Shown here one piece after another: positions 47,501-58,881 of a DNA stretch of 64,000 nucleotides. The position numbers and the translations under genes are program-made. The notes beneath the pieces are model-generated. The model had not been told where the DNA came from, ran no database searches, and saw only the letters and a program-made list of their open reading frames with translations. The stretch is from Artemia franciscana (Eukaryota > Arthropoda > Branchiopoda > Anostraca > Artemiidae): the NCBI RefSeq assembly GCF_032884065.1, contig NC_088873.1, forward strand, positions 5,190,297-5,254,296, written 5' to 3'. Positions within the stretch are counted from its first letter, which is position 1, and the number at the start of each line of letters is the position of its first letter.

Positions 47501-48170
47501 TATAAATCAAATTTTGTCATTGAGACTAGATTATAGTCGTTAAGACCAAAATTTTGATCATTACTGAATTGTTTATTTTCTGAGTGTGTGTGTGATTTTA
47601 ATTTGAGCGTTGTTTTATTAATAGTACAGAATAAGTAGTGATAAATAGTTTTAATTTATGTTTTATGTATAAGAACACACAAACAAATAAATGTTTGCTA
47701 GATAAATTTTACTAAAATTCTATTTTGTTTTGTTTCTTTTTTGGCCATTTCTATGTGATATTTGGCTTGTGATCAGAAGAAGAAAAGACCTTAAAAAATA
47801 GTAGTTCACAATTGCCTTTTCCCCTTCTAAATTTAACTTTTGCTAATAATATAAAGAAATTAATTTGACTATTTTTAGGAATATTGCTAATTTGAGAACT
47901 GTATTATCAATAGTATAGTTTAATGGTCCTATTTGTATGCTGTATGTATAAACACTGAAAAAAAACCCACACACATCTTTGTAGATAAGTCTAAATTACT
48001 AAGTATTTAATGCCTTTTCACAGATCCTTCTTTTATCCTATTTCTATTTTTATGTAAGTTCTGAGAGATATTTCGTTGGTATTCAACTAACTCCTAGGCA
48101 TTAATATAACTTAAAAAAAAAAAAAAAAAAAAATGAAAAATAAATAAAAATAAAACAAGAGCTATCATTG

Positions 48171-48212
<42 letters not shown>

Positions 48213-51200
48213 GTAGTAGATGCAAGAAGGTCTAACACAATTATTATTGGGATAACAGACGTGGATTGGAAGAAAGTGCTTAAGTAAAAGATATCCCATA
48301 AGAAATTTTTACAAACGCCCTTCCCTCATTCCAATTTTAGTTACACAGTTTTACTATAGGACAGTTCTATAATCGACTAATGCTTAATTGACAATTCATT
48401 CAATTTGATATAAAAATTACCACTTTCTAGACATTTTTACGAATGAAACTAAAATTATACCATTCGTGCCTATGTAAGCCCTTCAACTCCCTGAATTAAA
48501 TTCTTGTATATGTGTACGTGCCTCTACCAACCCTTTAACCTTCATTTCTGCAACCAATTTCTGCACGCGTCACTGTGCCAACCCTTTAACCATATGCCAT
48601 CCTTTATACTTGCCTATACCAACCCTTCAACCTTCAGGATTAAATTTCTGCATGCGTCAGCCATTTAGAAATTTAACCCTTTTGCCAACCTTTCAACCCC
48701 TGAAATAAATTCCCGCATACGTCCATATGCCAACCTTTCACCCCCCTGAAATGGATTCTATTATATGTGCCTATGCCAACCCTTCAACCTTAAGGAATAA
48801 ATTCCTGCATGCGTCCTTGAGCCAACCCTACAACCCCTGAAATAAATTCCTTTATACGTGCCTATACCAACCCTTAAACCCCTGAAATAAATTCCTTTTT
48901 AAGTGCAAATACCAGCCGTTCAACGTTCAGAAATAACTTACTGTATGCGTCTTTGTGCCAACCCTTCAACCCCAGAAATAAATTCCTGCATACGTCCTTG
49001 TGCCAACCCTTTAACCCCTGAAATACATTCATGTAAACGTGCATGTACCAGCTTTCCAGTCCATTGAAATAAATTCCTTTAATTCCGTTATACGTGCCTA
49101 TACAGACTCTTCAACCTTCAGGACTAAATTCCTACATGCGTCCTTGTGCCAACCCTTCAACCCCTGAAATATATTCCTTTATACGTGCCTTTACCGACCC
49201 TTTTACCTTCAGGAATAAATTCCTGCATGCGTCCTTGTGCTAACCCTTCAACCTTTGAAAGAAATTCCTTTATACGTGCCTGTATCAGCCCTCCAGCCTA
49301 TTGAAATAAAATCTTTTATACGTGCCTATACCATCTCTTCAACCTTCAGGAATAAATTTCTGTATGCGTCCTTTTGCCGACCCTTCAACCCCTGAAATAA
49401 ATTCCTGCATACGTCCCTGTGCCAGCCCTTCAGCCCCTGAAATAAATTCCTATGTATATGCTGAACCAACCTTAAAAAAAAGTATTATAAACACTTTTAC
49501 GCTTCACTACAAACTGAATTCATAGATTTTTATTTGGTTTAAAGGACGACAGCAAAACTCCTCTATAAGCACAAAAGGATAAATGTATCCTATAAACAAG
49601 AAAGGATAAATCCAGGGGTGGGGCGCTAGGCAGTATACCTCCCCCTCCCCCAAAATGTTTGTCTGACTCATAAAAACGAAAGAAAAATAAATATAAACAA
49701 ATTTTTGACGCATTTTTAAAGTTATAAGTATAGCGGGGCTGCATGCAAAATGCAGCCCCGTTGTATAAGCAGCTTGGTAACCTAACCCCGTTGCAGTTGG
49801 TAACCTAACCAATTTACCAACTGAGTATCTATTGAAATATAGCCACAATGAAGTTTTTCACTGAGCCGAAGCTATTTTTCTCCGTATACAAACAGCATTG
49901 AAACCAAAACCAAACACATTGAACCAAAACCCCACCCCCCAAAATGTTTGTCCGACTTGTAAAAACATAACAAAATGAATATGGAAAAAATGTATGCGTT
50001 TTTGGTTGGTTGGTTGCCCTTCGATCAGCTTTGACTCTTAAAAAGGGTACTAGAAATTCGGATTTACAATAGAACGAGTCACCTCTGAAGTTTATACTAT
50101 CATCCCTTCTATAAAAACCTTATGTACCCCTGGAGTATAACTTATAACGATAGCCCCACCAAAACTCTTCTATAAACAAAAAAGGATAAGTGTACAAGAA
50201 GGTAAAACTTCACCTTGGGCTTTGCGGCTGCTTTCTTTTTTCCAGAGCCCTTTGGACGACCTCTACCTCTTTTAGCGGGTGCTTCCTCTTCACCTGCATC
50301 TTCAGACTTTCTTTTCTGGACCTAAAAAAAGAAATAAATACAGGAAATAGAAAACAGTTTGAAGAGTAAAGAAAGAAATGTTTATTCCTAAGACTATGGG
50401 AACTTCCCGGGAGGGTGTAACGATGGAGGCTTTAAATAGATTAGGTTGGAGGAGGAGCGTGCGTAGCTGTGTTGGCCTCAGATGGCTTGGTGCTGCAGTG
50501 AGTTATTATTAGTAGTAGTAGTGTCAAAATATACTGGAGAAAGTGGAAAGGGGACGTGTAAAACTCTTAGAGGCTGCTTCAGAGTATACTTGGGTCTAAA
50601 CATTACTTAAAATATATTACTATTACTAATTCTAAGTATTAGTAATCTAAGTACAATGCAAAAGACGACAAATTGAACTGTAGAGGTTTGTTGGGTCATA
50701 TTTACCATGTTCAGAGGGGTAAACTATACTATAATATAACTATACTATACTACACTAAACTATACTATACTAAATATACTATACTATACTAAAATATACT
50801 ATAATAAACTATAAACAAAGCACCCCAGAATTGACTACTAATTGAAAATGTAAGGTACTGTATAAAAAACCGCAATAATGCCAAGATTATGGAGGGGTAC
50901 AATGGCAAAGCCCCCAATATCTATATGCGGACCTATTTTCGTGTTATTTCGCAGTAATTTGCTATCACTATTATTTTGGTTTGACTCTTCGTTATTGTCA
51001 CTTCTATGAGTAAATAAAGGAGCAAATTTGACACCGCGTTTTCTTCTCTGATTATATACACACGTATTCATTTATCATCGATTTCAGACAGCATATCTTT
51101 TGATGAGATTGTGCTTTTTTCATTTATGCCACCAGCAAAGACCTCCCCCGATAAAGCTTACATCACTAACAAAAAAAAATAAAAAGAATCAGTCAATCCT

Positions 51201-54114
51201 TGCATGACTCGATCGAGATGAACCATGATGATAGCAGTAAAAACACAATTATCTAACCCTTTAATTTATACTCTTTATACTAACCCTTTATGTACTTAAT
51301 AACTCTTTGTACTTATTCGGAAGTTCAGGACGAATCGAACAAGATATCGCAAAAGGCGGTGGACGCTCGGTTCAGTTGCTAGGCGAAGATTGGTGAGATA
51401 GGTCCAGAAAGGGGTGAAAAGTGGGTAATGATTAAAATATTATTAAAATTTAATTCTAGAAAAAAATCAGAGTGCAGTTAGATAGTGTTAAGTTAGAATT
51501 TGATAAGAGACTAGGATCCAACGGTAACAGTGCTGGTGTATGAACTAGGTTCTGACAAGCTGTCCTTTTGAAAGGACATCCGTCCGTAAGGGTCAACAAC
51601 TTGACGGCTATTGCATGAAAGAACATCGAAGGAAAATAATAAGTAAATTTAACATATTTGAATATGTTTTAGCGATTTTATATCCAAAGTATATTTCCAG
51701 ATGGGTGACGAATTTGAGAAGGCATTGAAGAAGTAACGAAACTCGCGCGTTTGGCTAAATTTTGAACCAGAACGAGCCTTAGAAATGCTTATGGAACTAC
51801 CAGATGGAGATGTTTCCGAGATGTCGGACCTTTCAGATTCCGATGATGACGAGTGATAATCAGTATTTACCACCGAACCCCGAACTAACCGACTTCTACG
51901 AGTTAATCCAGCTGGAACCGATGCGAGACAGTTCCTCCCTATAACTTTCTTGAGTCCCACGATCTTGAAGAACTTGGGCCCTCTACTAGCTCTGACGTTT
52001 TGGTCGGGGGCTGAAGATCAGCAACATTCTGCCAAAAAGGTAAACCGACGAAAGAGGGGCGAATACAAGTGGCTTTACAAGGACTTCGAACCTTATATTG
52101 AAAATCAGCAAGTTAAGTGTGCATACACTCCCCCACCAACAGAGTCCATGTCCCCAGCCGAATTTTTTTCTATGTTTTTCTCTGATGAAATGATTGATAA
52201 GATATTGCTAGAGACGAATCGCTATGCAATGACGAAGGACAACAAATTCATCGATGTCACAAAACAAGGGATATAGTCTTACCTTTCAATATCTCTCTAC
52301 ATGGGAATAATAAGATTGCCTAGCTACAAGCTCTACTGGGAGGAGCTGAACTATACTCTTGTTTCTGAAAAGATGTCCCGAGACCGTTTCGCATTGATTC
52401 GAAGGTATTTGCACTTCAATGACAACAGTAAGTGCAAGCCAAAGACCGATCCTGGACATGATCGTTTGTTCAAGGTGAGGCCCATAGTTGACCTGCTGCG
52501 AGAAATTTTGAGGAGAGCTGAGCCTGAAGAAATACACAATATCGATGAATAGATAATCCCATTCAAGGGAAGATCTTTTGTGCGGCAGTATCTCTCAAAC
52601 AAGCCGCACAAGTGGGGATTCAAAGTATTTACTCGAGCTGGAAATAGTGGGATAATGTACGACATTGAAATATACAAAGGCCGAGAAACTGTGGAAGCTA
52701 GGTCCCTCGGTCTTGTTGGAGATGCTTTTATGAGGCTCTTGAGATCCCTGAAACACACGAGGCACAAGATATTTTTCAACAATTGGTTTTCGATCGTAGA
52801 CCTTGTCGTTCATCTGAAGGAGATTGGATATGATTGCGCTGGAACCGTTTGTCAGAACCGTCTTTCAGGATGTCAACTGATGGAAGAAAAGGAACTGAAA
52901 CGTTTTGATCAGGGACACGTCGACTGGAGAGTTGAAAAATCGACAGAAGTTTGCTTGGTGCGCTGGTACGATAACAAAGCGGTCACGCTTGTGTCGAACT
53001 ACGTTGCAGTTGAGCCCAAGGATACCTGTAGACGTTGGGGCTCCTCCGAGAAGGATCGAAATCGAAAGGACTGCGAAAGGAAAGTGGAAATCGAAAGGAC
53101 TGCAGTGATCAAAGAGTACAAGTACATGAGTGGTGTGGACTTGGCTGATATGCTTATTGAGCTCTATCGCTCAAACCTAAAGACAAGAAAGTGGTATATG
53201 CGCATATTCTACTACTTTCTTGACAGTGCAGTAGTCAATGGCTGGCTTATTTATCGTCGTCACTGCTGGCTTATTTATCGTCGTCACTGCTGGCAGTCCA
53301 ATGAAAAACCAATGCCTCTACTGAAGTTCAAAACCTCCATTGCATGCTCTCTCGGATACTCCGACACATCACGAAGGCGCCCTGGTAGACCATTATCTCT
53401 GGAAGCCGAAGGTACTCTTCCACGAAAAATACCTGCATAGCCTACCCACCCTACAGACGTGCGACATGACGGGTACAACAATTTTCCTGAATTCGGAAAA
53501 GATCAAAAACGCTGCCGAATTTGTCAGAGGAAGACAAAAATCCTGTGTAGCAAGTGCCTTGGAATTGCACTGTGCCTTGTTCCCGAGAGGAACTGTTTTC
53601 TCTCGTACCACAGGAGGTGAACTCTTTTTTACTTTATTCTAGCACCGTGAAGGTAAAACCTCTAAAAGTTCATTCATTTTGCTTGCGCTTCATCTAGGAT
53701 GAGAGAGAAACGCATTCAAGTTTTAAATAATTATCATTTACCTAAATGATTCTCGAACGATCAGGATTCGAAATAAGCGCAACATATGTATGCACGACGT
53801 TAGGGTAGGAAGTAGTTTCCCTTGGAAACAACTTGATGTAGGCACGCACGCATTCCTGGACAGTTCTCATTCAAATCATCAGCTTTTTTGTGATTGTGCC
53901 CCCTCCCCCAATAAAAAAAATAAGAAATTCCTGCTTACGCGCCTGACCTGACGCACCCTTGTTACAAAGATTGTCCTTGTATAATGTACGGTATAATTGT
54001 CCTGGCATAATGTATAATTTATAAAAGGCTTACTGTTTCTTCTGCCACAGATGCATCTCCTTTTTCGGCAGCTGGACGGCCACGTCCTCTTTTCTTTGTG
54101 TCACTTTCAGACAT
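44475..54114 (-). CDS. HMGA-like AT-hook protein, gene B (three coding exons)
   Basis: Minus-strand exons 54114-54034, 50321-50214 and 44573-44475 join to 95 codons plus stop. AT-hooks: KRGRGRPA (residues 8-15), KRGRGRPKGSGKKK (44-57) and GRGRGRPPSKKK (69-80), then the tail AESAEEDEGKDAESS. Expected role is a nuclear, minor-groove, AT-rich-DNA binding protein like gene A. Introns are phase 0: aca|gtaagc, tttag|gtc, aag|gtgaag, ttttcag|gct. Compared with gene A, exon 2 and all hook cores are well kept, exon 1 has five extra codons after the hook, and the acidic tail is shorter. The ATG follows an acceptor (ttttttgtag|atag) by 17 nt, so a noncoding first exon is expected; a candidate lies at 61780. 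No disabling change is seen. Confidence 0.88.
44630..44940. repeat. Compound palindrome (alternating inverted copies)
   Basis: A segment of about 90 bp starting at tttcgacaggtcctgtcgaa (44667 and 44847) and running through cacctgacatccatagctta occurs twice in direct orientation, with an inverted copy between them (44800-44860). The left flank atgattgttatgcaatgctc is also inverted at 44757-44783. Arms look identical. Confidence 0.85.
45695..46910 (+). repeat. 110-bp satellite, about eleven copies
   Basis: Units of 108-112 bp: aacatccataagagcagtaa, gtcatccttcagatgtgctg, ctgtccagacgtcttccaat, cggggtttgactatcgtgtg and gatgtgtttcagcttctcta. The first unit starts near 45700; the last, near 46810, is the most diverged. 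Short open frames inside are not genes. Confidence 0.92.
47360..48005 (+). repeat. Three diverged repeats of 240-290 bp
   Basis: gttgt-ttattaata-ta followed by tagtgaccaatagtttta and tatgttgtatgtacaaacac occurs near 47365, 47608 and 47897, each time followed by an aaataaat-tttgct-like phrase. Confidence 0.65.
48110..48209. repeat. Two poly(A) runs
   Basis: A runs at about 48112-48133 and 48174-48209, separated by A-rich sequence. They could mark old retroposed tails, but no element body is attached. Confidence 0.8.
48480..49470 (+). repeat. 46-bp satellite, about twenty copies
   Basis: Units of about 46 bp, ccaacccttcaacccctgaa then ataaattcctttatacgtgc, alternating with a variant (accttcaggaataaattcct then gcatgcgtccttgtg), giving a partial 92-bp higher-order pattern. 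The 67-codon frame at 49322-49525 is a translation of this array. Confidence 0.88.
50214..50321 (-). CDS. Gene B exon 2 (second AT-hook)
   Basis: 36 codons between acceptor tttttttag and donor gtgaag, phase 0. Reads VQKRKSEDAGEEEAP, then AKRGRGRPKGSGKKK and AAAKPK. Closest match to gene A exon 2 and to the second hook of vertebrate HMGA. Confidence 0.9.
50322..54033 (-). other. Gene B intron 1 (3.7 kb)
   Basis: Holds a dead piggyBac copy in the opposite orientation to the gene. 50322-51700 and 53640-54030 show no gene; 50715-50815 is a simple actatactata repeat. Confidence 0.6.
51701..53640 (+). pseudogene. Dead piggyBac transposase copy (gene B intron 1, antisense)
   Basis: One main frame from 51950 to 53440 reads as a piggyBac (PGBD-type) DDE transposase: SMSPAEFFSMFFSDEMID, MGIIRLPSYKLYWEELNYTL, MSRDRFALIRRYLHFNDNSK, IIPFKGRSFVRQYLSNKPHK, WGFKVFTRAGNSGIMYDIEI, SGVDLADMLIELYRSNLKTR and RKWYMRIFYYFLDSAVVNGW. 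An acidic N-terminus (ELPDGDVSEMSDLSDSDDDE) is visible near 51796. Damage: in-frame TAG at 52274 and 52550, stops and a shift upstream of 51950, a 24-bp tandem duplication at 53242-53289 (WLIYRRHC twice) and a frameshift near 53430 before the cysteine-rich end (RCRICQRKTKILCSKC). The second catalytic aspartate is asparagine (FFNNWFS where active copies have FFDNF). No TTAA-bounded ends were found. Confidence 0.88.
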
Positions 54115-54131
54115 TTTGGCTATTTGACTAT
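54034..54131 (-). CDS. Gene B exon 1 (first AT-hook)
   Basis: The exon runs from the acceptor (ttttttgtag) at 54132 to the donor gtaagc at 54033. The coding part, 54114-54034, is 27 codons: MSESDTKKRGRGRPAAEKGD then ASVAEET. One GRGRP hook, phase 0 end. Confidence 0.88.
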
Positions 54132-54859
54132 CTACAAAAAGAAAAATTTCAAACAAATAAGCTTAATGTTAGCCAAAAGTAAATTCAGATATTATTTAGC
54201 CTATAATCGAGTGATCAATTCACTTAGTGCCTTATAATATTAACTGAGCATAATGGTACTGCAATGCGATTTCATTTTAATATATTTTTATTATATTTAA
54301 TAAATTCATGGTAAACCATAATATACAATTTAACATTTTTAAATAATCCATCATTTAGTATATTAGACAGTATAATGAAAACCAATTTACAAATGATTAA
54401 TATAGCGTTTACTTTTTCATAAAAAAAATGCTTCACTCACGGTCTCAATAAAAACACTCCTGGACGGAAGCCGTCTCCAAAGATTTGGTTAAAACGTATC
54501 TCCATTTTACTTTTTATGGAAAATGGTTGGAAATCTGGGAAATATATCAATCCACACGAACCTTAGCGGTGTATGGCGTATGACAAAGAAGAAAAAATAA
54601 TAAATGAATAATAAAATAACCGAGAAAAATGAAGGCAATGTCAGCCAGTGTAATAAAAAGAAGTGAAAATGAGCAGCTATTTCGACAAAGTCCTCAATCA
54701 ACCCGTCTTCAATGCAAAAAAAGAAAAAATAACCCTTTCAAGTAGATTAAAACAGAGCAGAAGAAACACAAACAAAGAACATAGTGCTTATTCTGCTCTA
54801 TGTTCGAATTTACTAATGCATTACTCATTTTTTTTTGACCAAGGAACTTTATATAGAAG

Positions 54860-55880
54860 GAGTAGCCATAGAGACTGCAAAGGGACCTTTTTCGATTTTG
54901 AATTAAAAGTTCTAGCGCCATTTTTAAAGGTCAAAAGTGATAGGAGGTTAACCAGCCCCTCCAAGCCCTTCATCTCCCTAGACACATCCTACAAAAATTT
55001 TGAGGTAGCAGTTGGGTTTAGCATAGTTAAAAGGCGCAGTAATTATATCTTTGGGGATGTCAACCTCCTCACACCCAGTTGAGGACTATAAATTACATTA
55101 ATTGTCTATTATTAATATATAAGGTTTTTATAGAGCCAAAGGTCGTATAAACTTCGGAGAGGGGCTCCGATTAGAAATCAGAAGTTTTAGTGTCCTTTTT
55201 AAGAGTCAAAAGTGACCGGAGGGCAACTAGCCCCTCCTCCACGTCCTTTTTTCCCCAAATGCATCTGATTTAAATTTTGATATAACCTTTTTGTCCAAAA
55301 TAGTTTAAAGATCGTATAACAAGGCATTCGGGGTTGACACAACCACCCAGAGTCTGGGGGTGAGGGTTGTAAGCTATGCCCCTGGGGCAAATAAGGTTTT
55401 TTTTAAATGGGGTGGTCGTATAAACTTTGTAAGAGGCTCATTTGATTGGAAATTGAGGGTTTGAGTTCCCTTTTAAGAATCAAAGATGGTCGGAGGGCAA
55501 AGCTGCCCTCCCATGCCCTGTTTTCCCAAATGCATCCGATCAAAATTATGAGATAGCCATTTTATCCAAAAAAATGAAAAGATTGCAGAACAATATCTCC
55601 AGGGTCTCCAGGGTTGACACTAACTCCCAGAGCCCAGGGGCAAGGATTGTAAGTTATGCCCCCGGGGGCATATAAGGCTTTTTATTGAAATTAAAGTTCC
55701 AGTGCCCCTTTTAAGATTTAAAAGTAATTGGAGGGCAAGCAGCAATCCCCCGAAGCCCATTAATTTTCCAAGCACAAACAATCAAGATGCTGAGAAAGAC
55801 ATTTTTGTTCAGTATCGATGAACGGTCCAGTAACTATGTCTCTAGGGATACTGGGTATATCAACCCCTCCCCCTCCCCAG
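54860..55880 (+). repeat. Repeat family R3, tandem array of about four units
   Basis: Units of roughly 200-280 bp (near 54890, 55160, 55440 and 55685) share gattagaaatcagaagtttt, cttttta-gagtcaaaagtga, ggagggcaa-tagcccctcc, ttttcccaaatgcatc-gat and aggattgtaagttatgcccc. Diverged copies; open frames within are not genes. A single unit occurs at 38560-38790. Confidence 0.8.
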
Positions 55881-55889
55881 TTATGCAAT

Positions 55890-56233
55890 TTACCCATTGT
55901 GGTTTAAAAGACGATGTTACTTTAAAACTAAATCAAAAGGAACTGTGTGTATGCTCGTTGCCACAGCAATTACACACATCCACTCTCAAAATCAGACCTG
56001 CGTCTAAAAAATAGCCCCCAAAAAAATATACCCGTAACCTGTTTGAAATGCACCATTAAAATTACTAAAATACCAGTTATTGATCAAACAAAGCACGAAA
56101 ACAATCATTTCCCAAAAAAAAATCCTTTGAGCGACCAAAAAACCTTCAGGCCACAAAGACAAGCAACAAATCATGCCAAATATATGTATAATTTGCCATT
56201 TTTTATACCTTAAACTGTAGGACCGACAATTCG

Positions 56234-56271
<38 letters not shown>

Positions 56272-58843
56272 AAATAGCCCCATAACTAATTTAAATCACA
56301 TCAAAAATTAGTAAAATAGCAGTTAGTGATCAAACCAAAAACGAAACAAATCATTATACCCCTTAAGAATCCTTTGGGCCACCAAAGAAATCCTTCAGGC
56401 CACAAAGACAAGCAACAAATCCTGCCGGGAACGCGTCTAAAAAAGGCTTGTTTTAACAATTTGTATACACTAGACTACAAATTTTATGCAGTAAACTGCA
56501 AGGCCGGATTTTTTTTTTTTTTTTTTTTTTTATGTTAAGCATGAAATATACATTTTGCTTCACACATTTTGTCCCAAATGTTTATTCAAACACTAATACA
56601 AATAAAAATTTTAATTTACATCCACTCTCAAAAATCGGTGGCCAGACTTCATTTAGTTTTTGCTCGTTTTGAGTTTGACTAGGTTATCTAATGTAATCTC
56701 TGTTCGTTTTGATTTTCATTCATTTATTAATGGTGATTTGGTGTAGTTTTACACTTGGAAGATGATAAAAACTAACTTGCAGACTGACACCACTTACGCC
56801 CGTAAAAACTTGAATTTATTGTTTCGTCGGGTCTTTCCAGTTCAATAATTTTTCTCTCTCTTTTTTAAATATCCTATCTGTTAAATGTCCTTATCTTGTT
56901 CCAGTGTTTTTTTTTGTATATATTTTATTAAGTGTTTTATTCTTCTTCTTTGTGGTCCATTACAAGCAATGCTTCTTGGGCCTAGTAACCGCTTTACTTT
57001 TGTAATAGTTTTTCTTTTAGTATTAATAAATTGTTTGATTGATTGATTGGTTCCCAAAGCCAACTATGCTTTCAAATGAAAGATAAACCTTCTTAAAAAT
57101 TTTGATGCCACGCATTTTTAGCCCAATTTTGATGATTTCTCGTTCACATTTGTTTTTTTTCTTTATTTTTAATTTGGCACCCGCTACTGCCAAAAATTGC
57201 GGAGGTTCATATGCAAGTCTTTTGAACAAAGATGGATTTGCGTTTTTTTCTAAGTTTTCAAGATATTTATGATGTGTAAATTGCTCTTTTTCCCTTTCCT
57301 TGGCACTTCTCAACGAAACAAAAAAACTCACAAATTCTCAAATTTGGAAAACCCACTTTTTCGCAGGGGGGTGTTTTTTTTTGGGGGGAGGGTATTGTCG
57401 GGGGAGAATTTTCCAGGGGGAGGTAAATGCCTAGAATCGAAAAATTAGATATGACGTCTGATGAACACCAGACAAAAAAAAATCATAGTACGAAAAATTA
57501 AGTAAGAAAAAACGGGTTTAATTTCAACAAAGCAGTGAAATTTGCTCACTGCTTTGTTAAAATTAAAACCCATTTTTTTCTTGCTTAATTTTCGTGAATG
57601 GAAAAGCAGTGTGATCTAAGAAAAAAAAAATAATGGTATCCTAGTAACTAATTTGAAACGCACCATAAAAGTTACTAAAATGCCAGGTAGTGATCAAAGC
57701 ATAAAAAAAAAATCCTCAACCCCCGAACAATTTCTTTGGGTCACCAATAAAATCTCTCAGGCCACAGAGAAAAGCAATAGATCATGCTGGGGATATGTCA
57801 AAAAAGGCTTATTTTGCCAATTTTCATACATCGTCTATAAGGCCAAAAATTTTTTTTTAATGTTGTGCATAAAATATTAAGCATAAAATAGTCATTCATC
57901 TTCACACAGTTTATTTTTAGTGTTTACTCTAACGCTAATATCAATAAAAATTTAAAAACAATTACTTACATCCGCTCTCAAAAGTCAGACTAAAGAATAC
58001 CAGATGGAAAAAAAAAATTCCAATTACCCTGATATTATATTTGAAACGCACCATTAAAAACTATTAAAATACTAGTTAATGATCAAACATAGCATAAAAA
58101 CTCTAAATTTTCAAAAAAAAATCCTTCAGGCCACAGAAATAACCAATAAATCATGCTGCAGATATGTCTTAACAGGCTTGTTCTGCCTTTTTATACATTA
58201 AAATATAGGGCCGATAATTTAAAAAATCATAAATAAATCAAAATAGCCCTATGACAAATTTGATAGGCTACGTATAATTAAAATTACTAAAATACCAATT
58301 ATTGATCAAAACAAAAGTGGAAAATCCTTACACCAACAAAGAATCCCCTAGGGCCATCAAAGAAATCCTCCAGGTCAGAGGCAAGAAACAAACCATATTA
58401 GGGATGTGTCTAGATAAGGTTTATTTTGCCAATTTTTATACATTAAGCTATAAAGCTGAAAATAGAAAATTCAACTTTCAGTTGTCTAGTGTCATACTTT
58501 CAAGCTCAAAAGTCAGCGTAAATTTTTAAAATACCAATTAGTGACCGAAAAAAGCCTGAAAAATCCTCATACCCTAAACAAATCCTTTGGGACACAAAAG
58601 AAATCCTTAAGGCCACAGAGACGAGAAACAAACCATGCCTCGGATGTGTCTAAAAAAGGTTTATTTTGCCAGTTTTTATACATTGAGCTATAAGCCAAAA
58701 ATAAACAAAAAATTATGCACCAGAAAATAGATACTCATTTTCAAACCACAATTTTTTTTTCAAAATGTTTATGCAAATAAAAATTGAAACAACTACTCAC
58801 ATCCGCACACAGATTAGACATGGCATCTAACTAATCAGAGAAA

Positions 58844-58881
<38 letters not shown>

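Larger units (their letters stand above)
44574..50213 (-). other. Gene B intron 2 (5.6 kb)
   Basis: Most of the intron is repeats: a compound palindrome, a 110-bp satellite, three 240-290-bp repeats, two poly(A) runs and a 46-bp satellite. No gene was found in the remaining parts (44940-45690, 49470-50210). A 10-bp-stem hairpin (cggggctgca, 7-nt loop, tgcagccccg) lies at 49734-49760. Confidence 0.6.

Noticed and set aside
45695-49470. Possible CRISPR-like array (regular repeats)
   Set aside because: Units are contiguous satellites without unique spacers, in an intron of a eukaryotic gene.
51240-51300. CTAACCCTTTAA and CTAACCCTTTAT as the end of the piggyBac copy at 51.7 kb
   Set aside because: The TTAA target is not intact and no matching end was found on the other side.
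54440-54520. Alternative 5' exon of gene B ending at ttgagacc|gtgagt (54447)
   Set aside because: A plausible donor, but the segment has no counterpart near gene A, whereas the candidate at 61780 aligns with gene A in promoter, exon and donor.
54663-55082. 139-codon plus-strand frame
   Set aside because: Its second half lies in repeat family R3 and aligns with the non-coding copy at 38560-38790; the first half shows no motif.
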